Assembly (NCBI RefSeq): GCF_900100765.1
Contig: NZ_FNFO01000007.1
Span: forward strand, 1 to 64,000
Source: Catalinimonas alkaloidigena
GTDB lineage: Bacteria > Bacteroidota > Bacteroidia > Cytophagales > Flexibacteraceae
DNA length: 64,000 nt
Direction: 5' to 3'
Shown here: one piece after another, positions 27,950 to 36,537 of the stretch
Position numbering within the stretch: the first letter of the stretch is position 1
How the letters are laid out: each line of letters starts with the position of its first letter
The notes under the pieces: generated by a model
What the model was told of the DNA's origin: nothing
The model's database searches: none
What the model saw: the letters and a program-made list of their open reading frames with translations, nothing else
Position numbers and translations under genes: made by a program

Positions 27950-29083
27950 ATGTCCCTAACCCCGTCTGAAGAACATGTTTTGTTGGTCTGGAATCGCATT
28001 GGCGACTATCACCGGGCGCGGTGGCAGGCCCTAGCCCAGCAACTTGGAACCGACCGGGTATTTGGGGCAGATCTGGGCGCGGCCGATCTCCTGTACAAGT
28101 GGGAGAGTACGGATCAGACGCAGGCTACCTACGTGCTTCTGTCCGAGCAACCGGTCGACCAGGCGGATCTTCTCACGCGCATAAAGCGGTTTCGACGCGT
28201 GGTGCAGGAACGCCGGATTACCACCGTCTGTCTGTCGGGATACGGGCAGGTGGAGTACCGTATCTTCATCGCCATTGCCCGCCGCATGGGCTGTCGTGTG
28301 ATTCTCTTCGCCGAATCGTGGTACGGAACTAATCCGTGGGTGAACCGAATCAAACGTTTCTTTTTCCGACGTTGGGTCGATGGCTGGCTGGTGTCGGGTG
28401 TGCGGGCTCAGGCACATTTTGTGAACCGACTAGGCATTGATCCCACCCGGATCAGGACGGGTTATAGTGTCGTGGACAACCATCATTTCGCGCAAGGGAA
28501 TAAAGCGAAAGACAGCTCCCTGCCTACCTTATTGTGCGTAGCGCGGTTCAGTGAAGAAAAGAACCTGACCGCCCTTCTTAAGGCCTTTCGCAAATCGCGA
28601 CTTATCGATCAGTGGCGTTTGCAGCTTGTGGGAGGTGGTCCGCAGCAGAAGGAGCTGGAAACGCTTGCCACTCATCCACACACCCAACTGCACGGTTGGG
28701 TAGCATATGCGCAACTGCCCGACCTCTATGCCCAGGCCGATGCGTTCGTTCTGCCGAGTGTGTTTGAACCCTGGGGCTTGGTGGTGAACGAAGCGATGGC
28801 GGCGGGTTTGCCGGTGCTGGTGTCAGAACAGTGCGGCTGTGCCCCCGATCTGGTATCGTCCGAAAATGGGTGGGTGTTTGATGCCGAAAAAGAGGAAACA
28901 TTGGTAGCAGTGCTGAACCAACTGGCCGAGGTTTCGGTCGAAAGCCTGCGCGCCCGGGGCAAACGTTCGCAAGAAATCATTCAGCATTTTACACCTGACA
29001 CCTGGGCGTCGGCCATTGTCGCGTTGTTGCAGGAGAATCCTTCGGTTACTGATGTGAAGATTCCCGTGCAGCAAGCGCGGTAA
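27950..29083 (+). CDS. Glycosyltransferase family 4
   Basis: A 377-residue GT-B enzyme. The ATG at 27950 is chosen because the upstream extension of the frame lies inside the SGNH gene. HVLLVWNRIGDYHRARW begins the fold, TLLCVARFSEEKNLTALLKAF the C-terminal half, and VFEPWGLVVNEAMAAGLPVLVS the EX7E motif. GYGQVEYRIFIAIARRMGCRV in the N-terminal domain resembles acceptor-binding regions of fucosyl- or colanic-acid-type transferases, but this is only suggestive. Confidence 0.87.
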   Translation: MSLTPSEEHVLLVWNRIGDYHRARWQALAQQLGTDRVFGADLGAADLLYKWESTDQTQATYVLLSEQPVDQADLLTRIKRFRRVVQERRITTVCLSGYGQVEYRIFIAIARRMGCRVILFAESWYGTNPWVNRIKRFFFRRWVDGWLVSGVRAQAHFVNRLGIDPTRIRTGYSVVDNHHFAQGNKAKDSSLPTLLCVARFSEEKNLTALLKAFRKSRLIDQWRLQLVGGGPQQKELETLATHPHTQLHGWVAYAQLPDLYAQADAFVLPSVFEPWGLVVNEAMAAGLPVLVSEQCGCAPDLVSSENGWVFDAEKEETLVAVLNQLAEVSVESLRARGKRSQEIIQHFTPDTWASAIVALLQENPSVTDVKIPVQQAR

Positions 29084-29109
29084 TCCGGGCAATTGGTAAC
29101 TTGCCCCTC

Positions 29110-30210
29110 ATGACACTCGCACGCGTCATCAACCTGGTCGATAATGTGACGCCGGTCAACACCGGCATCTGGCAGGCCGCCATTGCAACGGCACCGCGCC
29201 TGAAAGCGCACTACGGTGTGACGTCGGAACTGTGGTTCCCGGATCGTGATGCCTTCGAACCCGAGCAGTTCCCGGATACCACCGCCGTTCCACTCGCCTC
29301 ACTCCAAACAAAACACGCGTTGCCGACCGCTCAGGCGCGCGGTGCTACGCCCACCGACACGCTGGTCGTTTCGCACGGCAACTGGCATTTTCCGACGCGT
29401 TGGGGGGCTGCCTTGCGCCAGGCCGGATACGCCTGGGTATACGTGCCGCACGGCATGCTAGAGCCCTGGAGCCTGCGGCAGAAACGACTGAAGAAGTGGG
29501 TGTATTACCGATTGTTTGAAGAACGGATGCTGCGGCAGGCCGATGCGGTGCGGGCGGTGGGGGGACCCGAACGCGATAATCTGTTGCGGCGGTTTCCGCA
29601 CGTGCATTTGATTCCAAATGGCGTGCCCAAACTGGACGGCGTTTCATTGCAAAAGCCCGCGCGGCGGACGGTGCTGTTCATGGCACGATTGCATCATAAA
29701 AAAGGCGTGGTGCCGCTGGTCGAAGCCTGGTTGCAATCTCCGTTGCACAATCATCCGGACTACCGCCTGGTGGTAGCCGGGCCGGACGACGGCGAACTGC
29801 CTCGGATAAAGGCGCTACTCCCGCCCTCGGACGAAACGAACATCGAATACGTGGGGGCGGTATTTGGCGAAGCCAAACAACGACTGTTGCAGGAGAGTCA
29901 GTTTTTTGCATTGCCCTCGTATAGCGAAGGCTTCCCGACTACCGTTCCGGAAGTGATGCAACACGGGCTGATTCCCCTCATCAGTAAGGGCTGCAACTTT
30001 CCGGAGGTATTTGCCGTCGGGCTGGTCATTCCGGCAGAACCCGCGGTGGCATCGATCGGACAGGCACTTCATCGTTTACCGGAAATTAGCGAAGAAAGGC
30101 GCGAAGTGTGGGCGAAGCAGGCACGCGATTTTGTGTGGCAGCATTACACGCTCCAGGAAATTGCCGCCCAGCAGATGGCGCTTTACACACGGCTCTTAAC
30201 GAAAAACTGA
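29110..30210 (+). CDS. Glycosyltransferase family 4
   Basis: A 366-residue GT-B enzyme (ATG 29110; a TTG at 29101 is in frame). RVINLVDNVTPVNTGIWQAA is the N-terminal loop, VYVPHGMLEPWSLRQKRLKK an acceptor-side segment seen in WcaI/PssF-type transferases, TVLFMARLHHKKGVVPLVEAW the domain junction, and SYSEGFPTTVPEVMQHGLIP the EX7E region (second Glu present). Codon use is more G+C-rich than in genes of the 44-54 kb part. Donor unknown. Confidence 0.87.
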   Translation: MTLARVINLVDNVTPVNTGIWQAAIATAPRLKAHYGVTSELWFPDRDAFEPEQFPDTTAVPLASLQTKHALPTAQARGATPTDTLVVSHGNWHFPTRWGAALRQAGYAWVYVPHGMLEPWSLRQKRLKKWVYYRLFEERMLRQADAVRAVGGPERDNLLRRFPHVHLIPNGVPKLDGVSLQKPARRTVLFMARLHHKKGVVPLVEAWLQSPLHNHPDYRLVVAGPDDGELPRIKALLPPSDETNIEYVGAVFGEAKQRLLQESQFFALPSYSEGFPTTVPEVMQHGLIPLISKGCNFPEVFAVGLVIPAEPAVASIGQALHRLPEISEERREVWAKQARDFVWQHYTLQEIAAQQMALYTRLLTKN

Positions 30211-30223
30211 AAACGCCCTCCCT

Positions 30224-31549
30224 GTGGACGTTTCCCTTCAAGATTTGTGGGTACCGATCCTGACGCATCTCGTCAACTTCGGCGTTAGCGTGTGGGTCGT
30301 GCACGAAAAGGGGGGATTGCGCGCAAATCTTCCTTATAGTCTGGTATTGGGGTTATATTTTGTTTTCACATTCTACACACCTGTTGTCAACGTCTGGGCC
30401 GGCAACCTGACGTTGTACGGTCATGCATTCGGCGCGTATGTAGAGTCTGGACTCTTGCTGTACAGCATGGGCGTCGCCGCCTTTTCGTTAGGATATTTGT
30501 TACTTCCTGCTCCTGCCCGCAGGCCGCTGAAGTCGCGCTGGTCGGCCGCTTGGGTCCAACAAAAATTGCCGATGCTGTGGGGTATTTTTGCTGGAGTAAT
30601 CTTTGTTAACTTGCTGATTTTAGGTGTCTTGTCGAATCGGTGGTCACTGACGCTGCTGTTTTACGCCGGCGGCTATTCGCCCTATTTGGAGGCCTGCACC
30701 GATTCACTGATCACGCTCTTCACGCTGGCGCTTGTGTGTCGAGTGCGCCTCCGGTGGCTTGTAGTGGCTGGCGTGTTGCTGTTCGGATTATTCATGCTGG
30801 CCGGATGGCGCTACCGTATTGTGATGCTTCTCATTATAGTCGGGGGATGGTGGCTGATGCAGGCGCGGGTCTCGCCCCGCTTCTGGACAAAAGCCGTATT
30901 GGGGACCGTACTGGCAGGCATCGTCGTGATGTGGATTACCTTGAATCGTGCGGTGATCGTCCACGGCTGGTACGAAGCCATCACGTTTGACCTGACGCAG
31001 TTCGACGAGTCTGAAATTCGGTACCAGACCAACAATTCGCAGGCATTCTTTTCGGTACTGGAATACCTGGACCGTCCTGACGTTTCGTTCGACTACGGAC
31101 GCACCATGTTTGGCTTTATTCTGGTGCGTCCGTTGCCTGCATTTTTGTTTCCGGAGGGCCAAAAGCCCGACCCGCCCGCGCTGACGCTCCTCCACCAGGC
31201 ATTTGCGCCTACCGACGAGCGCGTCACGGCGGCGCTGACCAACCTTGGCGAATGGTACGTGGCCTTCGGGTTGCCGGGAGTGGTGCTGGGAATGATGGCG
31301 TTCGGTTGTTTGCTGAGCCGGTTTCCTCCGCCCCGTATGGCCAGGGCTTCCACCTCGGACGTGGCCCCCATGCCTGAACAACGTCCTGCGGCGCCGGTGT
31401 TGCACCAGACCCTATATCTGTTGCTGACCGCCTGGCTGTTTCAGTACGTTACCCGGGGATATTTGCCGCAGCATGTGGAACTGGCCGTTTACCTGATGCT
31501 CCCTTTAGGAGCCCTGGCGTGGTGGGCCCGGCGCGAAGCCAAACGATAG
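30224..31549 (+). CDS. Wzy-like polymerase or ligase (2 of 2)
   Basis: A 441-residue multi-pass membrane protein with about ten hydrophobic segments and a large loop near residues 240-340. The loop contains SFDYGRTMFGFILVRPLPAF and a P-rich stretch. This is the layout of O-antigen polymerases or ligases, like the other polymerase-like protein in this window but without close sequence identity by eye. The start is GTG 30224, 14 bases after the GT4 stop; no ATG gives a better N-terminus. Followed by a wcaF-like gene. It could polymerise a second glycan or be a ligase. Confidence 0.65.
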   Translation: MDVSLQDLWVPILTHLVNFGVSVWVVHEKGGLRANLPYSLVLGLYFVFTFYTPVVNVWAGNLTLYGHAFGAYVESGLLLYSMGVAAFSLGYLLLPAPARRPLKSRWSAAWVQQKLPMLWGIFAGVIFVNLLILGVLSNRWSLTLLFYAGGYSPYLEACTDSLITLFTLALVCRVRLRWLVVAGVLLFGLFMLAGWRYRIVMLLIIVGGWWLMQARVSPRFWTKAVLGTVLAGIVVMWITLNRAVIVHGWYEAITFDLTQFDESEIRYQTNNSQAFFSVLEYLDRPDVSFDYGRTMFGFILVRPLPAFLFPEGQKPDPPALTLLHQAFAPTDERVTAALTNLGEWYVAFGLPGVVLGMMAFGCLLSRFPPPRMARASTSDVAPMPEQRPAAPVLHQTLYLLLTAWLFQYVTRGYLPQHVELAVYLMLPLGALAWWARREAKR

Positions 31550-31574
31550 ATCACTGCATCTTGGACCTTTCTTC

Positions 31575-31582
31575 TACCTTTG
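31575..31582 (+). promoter_or_regulatory. -7 box (TACCTTTG) before the wcaF-like gene
   Basis: TACCTTTG lies four bases before ATG 31587, the same leaderless-style arrangement seen at 6749-6756. No clear -33 box at the standard distance. Confidence 0.4.
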
Positions 31583-31586
31583 CCGT

Positions 31587-32159
31587 ATGGCGGAAGTTGA
31601 CCTGAGCCGATACAATAACGATTGGTACTCGCCCGGGGCGCCCCGGTGGAAACAACTCGTGTGGTTTTTAACGAACGCGCTGTTTTTTATCAATCCACTC
31701 AATCCGCTCAGTGGCCTGAAAGTAGCGTTACTGCGCCTGTTCGGAGCGCAGATCGGCGAAGGCGTGATGATCAAGCCCGGGGTAAACATCAAATATCCTT
31801 GGTTCCTGACCATCGGAAACCACGTCTGGATTGGGGAAAACGTCTGGATCGATAACCTGACCCACGTCACCATAGACGACCACGCGTGTTTGTCGCAAGG
31901 GGCCATGCTGCTCACCGGAAGCCATGACTACAAACAGATTACATTTGACTTGAAAGTAAGCGGCATCACCCTGCGGCGCGGCGTCTGGATCGGAGCCAAG
32001 GCGTTGGTCTGTCCCGGCGTCACTGCCGAAACCCATAGCGTGCTGGCTGCTAGCTCCGTCGCTACCACCGATCTGGCTCCCTATATGGTGTACCAGGGCA
32101 ACCCGGCCGTAGCCAAACGCCCGCGAGACGTGCAAAGCCAAATTCTAGAACGCCGCTGA
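31587..32159 (+). CDS. wcaF: WcaF-like colanic-acid-type O-acetyltransferase
   Basis: A 190-residue hexapeptide acetyltransferase. The opening VDLSRYNNDWYSPGAPRWKQ, then LNPLSGLKVALLRLFGAQIG, GVMIKPGVNIKYPWFLTIG, LTGSHDYK (catalytic His near residue 112) and YMVYQGNPAVAKR follow the WcaF pattern almost throughout. WcaF acetylates a fucose residue in colanic acid using acetyl-CoA; the acceptor here may also be fucose given gmd/fcl, but that is inference. Paired with a WcaE-like GT2 immediately downstream. Confidence 0.88.
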   Translation: MAEVDLSRYNNDWYSPGAPRWKQLVWFLTNALFFINPLNPLSGLKVALLRLFGAQIGEGVMIKPGVNIKYPWFLTIGNHVWIGENVWIDNLTHVTIDDHACLSQGAMLLTGSHDYKQITFDLKVSGITLRRGVWIGAKALVCPGVTAETHSVLAASSVATTDLAPYMVYQGNPAVAKRPRDVQSQILERR

Positions 32160-32178
32160 ACGCCGATCGGCTCATCCT

Positions 32179-32928
32179 ATGAAGGTATCCATCATTACTG
32201 TAGTGTATAACGGTGCTTCTACAATCCGGCAAACCCTGGAGTCGGTGCTGTCGCAACGTGGGGTCGATCTGGAATACATTCTGATCGATGGTGCCTCGAC
32301 CGATGGCACAACGGAAATTCTCCAGAGCTACCGGCACCGCATCGACACCCTGGTGTCCGAACCCGACGGGGGCCTGTACGACGCCATGAACAAAGGACTG
32401 GCGTTGGCGACGGGCGAATACATCGGGACGCTGAACGCCGACGACTTCTATCCCGGCGAGGACATCCTGCAAAACGTGGTGCGAAAGCTGGAGGCGACCG
32501 GTGCGGATAGTTTATACGGCGACTTAAAATACGTGGACCAGGAAAACACGGCCAAAGTGGTGCGAAACTGGCAAGCGGGTCTGTTCCGTCACGATTCGTT
32601 CCTGTACGGATGGATGCCACCGCATCCTACTTTCTTTGCCAGAAAACAAGTCTACGAACGGTGGGGGGGATTTCGCACCGAACTGCGTACCGCTGCCGAC
32701 TATGAGCTGATGCTCCGGCTGTTGTACAAGCATCGTATCTCGACGTGCTACCTGCCGCAGACGCTGGTGCACATGCGTACCGGGGGCGTTAGTAATCAGA
32801 CGGTAACGGCTCGCTGGCGTGCCAACCGGGAAGATCGCCGCGCGTGGGACATGAACGCACTCCGGCCGCGGCCGTATACCTTGCTGCTCAAGCCGTTGCG
32901 GAAGGTCGTGCAGTTTTTGGAACGGTAA
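32179..32928 (+). CDS. Glycosyltransferase family 2 (WcaE-like)
   Basis: A 249-residue GT-A enzyme. KVSIITVVYNGASTIRQTLE, LIDGASTDGT and TLNADDFYPGED contain the nucleotide and DxD (ADD) sites. SEPDGGLYDAMNKGLALATG is the loop typical of the colanic-acid WcaE-type branch. GWMPPHPTFFARKQVYERWG and AADYELMLRLLYKH follow as in that group. It begins 19 bases after the wcaF-like gene, an order also met in colanic acid loci, so this pair probably works on the same residue. Confidence 0.88.
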   Translation: MKVSIITVVYNGASTIRQTLESVLSQRGVDLEYILIDGASTDGTTEILQSYRHRIDTLVSEPDGGLYDAMNKGLALATGEYIGTLNADDFYPGEDILQNVVRKLEATGADSLYGDLKYVDQENTAKVVRNWQAGLFRHDSFLYGWMPPHPTFFARKQVYERWGGFRTELRTAADYELMLRLLYKHRISTCYLPQTLVHMRTGGVSNQTVTARWRANREDRRAWDMNALRPRPYTLLLKPLRKVVQFLER

Positions 32929-32949
32929 CTCGGTAAAGTGATACATTTG
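32916..32949 (+). promoter_or_regulatory. Promoter of the sulfate-activation module
   Basis: TTTG at 32916-32919 and TACATTTG at 32942-32949 with a 22-base spacer resemble a Bacteroidota -33/-7 pair. The predicted transcript would have a leader of about 100 bases before TTG 33054. Confidence 0.42.
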
Positions 32950-32973
32950 AGGTTGGTAGTCGGCGTTTGGCCT

Positions 32974-33019
32974 TCGGCAGGGCTTGCGGATTTCCTCCGG
33001 TGAAGGGAGAGCCTGCCGA
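32974..33019 (+). promoter_or_regulatory. Hairpin in the leader of the sulfate transporter gene
   Basis: A tcggcag(g)gct arm at 32974-32984 pairs with 33010-33019, leaving one bulged G. The enclosed bases can form small internal helices (cgga/tccg). It matches no riboswitch I recognise. Confidence 0.35.
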
Positions 33020-33053
33020 CACCTTTATGCAAACTTTGATAACGTAGTAAGCT

Positions 33054-34841
33054 TTGATACCGCAACTGTGGCATAAGTGGATAGTACTGGTCACCATCGT
33101 GCTATTGGTCATCTTTTTGTACAAAGAGTACATCCGCCCGGCCCTGACGTTCTTTCTGGCGGTGATTCTGCTGATGATCGTGGGCGTACTGACGCCCGGC
33201 GAAATTCTGGCCGGACTTTCCAACGAACCGATCGCAACCATCATCCTTCTGATCATTTTAACGGCGGTGTTGCGCAGGAACTACAGCATTGAGCTGATGT
33301 TCGATTCGCTGTTCCGAAGGGCGCGCTCGGTGCGGTCGTTTCTGTTGCAGATGATGGTGACGGTCGCTTCGCTTTCCTCCATCCTGAACAACACCCCCAT
33401 TGTCGCCGTCATGACGCCCTACGTTTACCAGTGGGGCAAGCGGCGCAGCATTGCTCCGTCAAAGCTGCTCATGCCGCTTTCGTTCGCTACGATGCTCGGC
33501 GGAATGATTACGCTCATCGGGACCTCTACCAACCTGGTGCTGAATGGATTTCTGAGCCAAAGCCAGGAAACGCTGTTGGAATTCAAGGATTTTTTGCCCT
33601 TGGGGGTATTGGTAACGGTCGTAGGAATACTCTACCTGATCACACTGGGCTACAAACTGTTGCCGGAAAACCGCGACGCCCTGGATGCGCTAAAAGCCAA
33701 TACGCGCGAATACGTGGTTGAAACGCAGATCATCAACGGTTCGACGCTGGTTGGCAAAACGGTGAGCGGCGCCGGCCTGCGGAATTTGCGTGGGATTTAC
33801 CTGGTGGAGATTGCCCGCGGTGGGCGCACCATTTCGCCCGTCTCGCCCGAAGAGCTGCTCTATCATCAGGATGTACTGTATTTCGCGGGCAATACCGAAA
33901 CGGTGGTCGATCTGATCAACGAAGACAACGGGTTGGTGTTGCCGCCTCAGGCAACGTCCGATTTGATTCCGGGCGGCGCGCTGGAAATTGTCGAGGCCGT
34001 AATTCCTGCGAATTCGTCATTGGCAGGGCGTACGGTGAAAGAGGCCGATTTCCGCCAACGCTACAAAGCCGCCATTGTGGCCATTCACCGAAACGGCGAG
34101 AAAGTGCGGGGGAAAATCGGAAACATGCGCCTTCAGGCGGGTGACCTACTGCTGTTGTCGGTGGGCCGGGAGTTCCGGCGCAACATGAACCAGATGCGCG
34201 AATTGTACGTGATTTCACGGTTCAGCAATCCCCGACAGCGCCGCAAGAACCGCTACCGCCGGCTGTTTCCGCCGGCTGCCATTGCGCTGATTGGCTGCAT
34301 CGGTATGGGGTGGATCAAATTGTTTCCGGCCCTGCTGATCCTGCTGAGTATCGCGTTTCTACTCAAAATGGCGAAGATCGACGACGTGAAGAAGGAAATC
34401 GATTTTAGCATGGTGGCCATCCTGGTGCTTTCACTAGCCTTGGGGAACGCTTTGTTAAAGACAGGAGGCGCCGATCTGGTGGCCCGATCGTTCATTGCTG
34501 TCGCCAATCCGCTGGGGACCATCGGCATCGTGACGGGGCTGTTCATACTAACCACAATCCTGACGTCGTTCGTGACCAACGTGGCGGCGGTTTCCATCGC
34601 CTTCCCCATTGCCTATTCCCTGAGCCGCGATTTGGGTCTGCCTCCCACCGCGCTGTACTTGACCATTGCGTTTGCGGCTTCGTGCGCGTTTCTGACCCCC
34701 ATCGGGTACCAAACCAACCTGATGGTTTACGGGCCGGGCGGCTATACCTTTCGCGATTTCTTCCGGGTTGGCCTGCCGTTGGTACTGATCTATGCCTTGA
34801 CGTGCATCTTGTATATAATTATCCGATATCAATTTATCTGA
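33054..34841 (+). CDS. SLC13-family sulfate/anion transporter with two RCK-C domains
   Basis: A 595-residue inner-membrane transporter of the divalent anion:sodium symporter (ArsB/NhaD) superfamily. It has an N-terminal membrane half (about residues 8-200, with NNTPIVAVMTPYV and GTSTNLVLNGF, the SNT-type signature). Two cytosolic TrkA-C/RCK-C domains follow (about 205-290 and 300-385), and then a C-terminal membrane half whose FVTNVAAVSIAFPIA and TPIGYQTNLMVYGPGGY are the mirrored signatures. This layout is typical of bacterial sulfate transporters. A stop codon two codons upstream leaves TTG 33054 as the only reasonable start. With cysC, cysD, cysN and cysQ downstream it almost certainly imports sulfate for PAPS synthesis. 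Confidence 0.9.
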   Translation: MIPQLWHKWIVLVTIVLLVIFLYKEYIRPALTFFLAVILLMIVGVLTPGEILAGLSNEPIATIILLIILTAVLRRNYSIELMFDSLFRRARSVRSFLLQMMVTVASLSSILNNTPIVAVMTPYVYQWGKRRSIAPSKLLMPLSFATMLGGMITLIGTSTNLVLNGFLSQSQETLLEFKDFLPLGVLVTVVGILYLITLGYKLLPENRDALDALKANTREYVVETQIINGSTLVGKTVSGAGLRNLRGIYLVEIARGGRTISPVSPEELLYHQDVLYFAGNTETVVDLINEDNGLVLPPQATSDLIPGGALEIVEAVIPANSSLAGRTVKEADFRQRYKAAIVAIHRNGEKVRGKIGNMRLQAGDLLLLSVGREFRRNMNQMRELYVISRFSNPRQRRKNRYRRLFPPAAIALIGCIGMGWIKLFPALLILLSIAFLLKMAKIDDVKKEIDFSMVAILVLSLALGNALLKTGGADLVARSFIAVANPLGTIGIVTGLFILTTILTSFVTNVAAVSIAFPIAYSLSRDLGLPPTALYLTIAFAASCAFLTPIGYQTNLMVYGPGGYTFRDFFRVGLPLVLIYALTCILYIIIRYQFI

Positions 34842-34843
34842 GC

Positions 34844-34851
34844 TATCTTTG
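34844..34851 (+). promoter_or_regulatory. -7 box (TATCTTTG) upstream of cysC
   Basis: TATCTTTG starts just past the transporter stop and 40 bases before the cysC ATG. A -33 partner is not clear. It may give cysC additional expression. Confidence 0.38.
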
Positions 34852-34890
34852 ACCTGTCGGTGACTTGGATCGGAAGTCTTTTTCTTTTGT

Positions 34891-35493
34891 ATGAATCCCA
34901 ATATCATTCCTCATCAGCACGCCATCCAGAAGGCAGACCGCCATCGGTTGGCAGAGCATCGTTCGTTTATCCTCTGGTTTACAGGGCTATCCGGGTCGGG
35001 TAAGTCCACACTGGCCAACCGCCTGGAACAAAAGCTGTACAAAGACGGCTGCCGGACGTACATCCTGGACGGTGACAACATCCGGACCGGACTTTGCAAA
35101 GATTTAACCTTTTCGGAAGAGGACCGGAAAGAAAACATCCGCCGCATTGGCGAAGTAGCGAAACTGATGGTCGATGCGGGCGTAATTGTACTTTCTGCCT
35201 TTATCTCGCCGTTTCGGGAAGACCGTCAACTGGTACGCGATCTGGTAAATAAAGGAGAATTTGTAGAAATTTTTGTAAATTGCCCATTGGAAGTTTGCGA
35301 ACAGCGCGACGTGAAAGGGTTGTACCAGAAAGCACGTCGCGGAGAAATTCGTAACTTTACGGGAATTGATTCTCCATTCGAACCACCCCTGTCGCCTGAC
35401 ATCGAAATACGGAGCAACGAACAGTCGCTCGACGACTCGGTTGACCAACTCTACAGAGCAATCTTACCGTTTCTCAAACCATCTGCTGAGTAA
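34891..35493 (+). CDS. cysC: Adenylyl-sulfate kinase
   Basis: A 200-residue kinase making PAPS from APS and [12 protein letters not shown] (32-40) is the Walker A loop, DGDNIRTGL (60-68) the APS-binding motif, [19 protein letters not shown] the lid region, and [11 protein letters not shown] (102-112) the Walker B region with substrate contacts. [20 protein letters not shown] near the end is the conserved C-terminal signature. It is a stand-alone CysC, not fused to CysN. PAPS is the donor for every sulfotransferase in the locus. Confidence 0.96.
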   Translation: MNPNIIPHQHAIQKADRHRLAEHRSFILWFTGLSGSGKSTLANRLEQKLYKDGCRTYILDGDNIRTGLCKDLTFSEEDRKENIRRIGEVAKLMVDAGVIVLSAFISPFREDRQLVRDLVNKGEFVEIFVNCPLEVCEQRDVKGLYQKARRGEIRNFTGIDSPFEPPLSPDIEIRSNEQSLDDSVDQLYRAILPFLKPSAE

Positions 35494-35567
35494 TTGTTGT
35501 TTTAGACCTAAGTCTAGCAAGTCTATATAGTAAACTAATAATAGTTTAAGCCTAAAGTAGTGACAGT

Positions 35568-36473
35568 ATGCTGAGTTACTATATCAATCACCTGAAAGAA
35601 CTGGAATCGGAGTCGATCTACGTGATTCGGGAAGTGGCAGCCCAATTTGAGCGGCCTGCCCTATTATTTTCTGGAGGTAAAGACTCCATCGTAATGACGC
35701 ACCTGGCCTGGAAAGCCTTCTATCCGGCGCGCATTCCGTTTCCGCTCATTCACATCGACACCGGCCACAACTTTCCGGAAACGATTGCGTTTCGCGACCG
35801 GCTCGTAGAGCGCCTGGGCGCAAACCTGATTGTAGGATCGGTGCAAGAATCGATCGATCAGGGACGGGCCCGCGAAGAGAAAGGCTACAACGCCAGCCGG
35901 AACGCTTTGCAAACGGTGACCCTTCTGGACACGCTCGAGAAACACAAGATAGACGCGGCCATGGGCGGTGCTCGTCGCGACGAAGAGAAGGCGCGCGCCA
36001 AAGAACGTTTCTTCTCACATCGGGATGAGTTCGGACAATGGGACCCCAAGAATCAGCGGGCAGAACTCTGGAACCTGTTCAACGGGCGTAAGCACATGGG
36101 CGAACACTTCCGGGTGTTCCCGATTTCGAACTGGACGGAAATGGACGTGTGGCAATACATCCACATGGAGAAAATCGAAATTCCTGAAATCTACTTTACC
36201 CACGAGCGCGAGTGCATCGTGCGCGACAATCAGATCCTGGCACATTCTGACTTCCTGAACCTGCGGGATACAGAGCAGCCGCAACGCATGACGGTTCGTT
36301 TCCGGACGATCGGCGACATGACGTGTACCGGCGCGGTTGAGTCGGTGGCATCCAATCTGGAGGAAATCATCGCCGAAGTGGCCACAGCCCGGACGACGGA
36401 ACGTGGAACGCGCGCCGACGACAAGCGTTCGGAAACCGCCATGGAAGACCGTAAACGCGCGGGTTACTTTTAG
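35568..36473 (+). CDS. cysD: Sulfate adenylyltransferase subunit 2
   Basis: A 301-residue ATP sulfurylase catalytic subunit that forms APS from sulfate and ATP in complex with CysN. SGGKDS (35-40) is the PP-loop. PFPLIHIDTGHNFPET, GGARRDEEKARAKER and the C-terminal RFRTIGDMTCTGAVES and RGTRADDKRSE segments are CysD hallmarks. Normal length. The 75-base gap from cysC is A+T-rich with a small palindrome (taaact/agttta, 35531-35548), possibly a control element. Confidence 0.97.
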   Translation: MLSYYINHLKELESESIYVIREVAAQFERPALLFSGGKDSIVMTHLAWKAFYPARIPFPLIHIDTGHNFPETIAFRDRLVERLGANLIVGSVQESIDQGRAREEKGYNASRNALQTVTLLDTLEKHKIDAAMGGARRDEEKARAKERFFSHRDEFGQWDPKNQRAELWNLFNGRKHMGEHFRVFPISNWTEMDVWQYIHMEKIEIPEIYFTHERECIVRDNQILAHSDFLNLRDTEQPQRMTVRFRTIGDMTCTGAVESVASNLEEIIAEVATARTTERGTRADDKRSETAMEDRKRAGYF

Positions 36474-36480
36474 TCTGACA

Positions 36481-36500
36481 GGGCAGGGGACACCTTGCCC
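36481..36500 (+). other. Small hairpin between cysD and cysN
   Basis: gggcagg (36481-36487) pairs with ccttgccc (36493-36500) with one bulge. There is no T-run, so it is not a standard terminator; it may stabilise or partly attenuate the message. Confidence 0.3.
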
Positions 36501-36537
36501 GGCTATTCTGTAGAATTCACTGATAATTAAGATTCTG

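Noticed and set aside
30788-31405. Minus-strand open frame opposite the second polymerase-like gene
   Set aside because: His/Arg/Gln-rich translation without domain features; a shadow of the membrane-protein gene.
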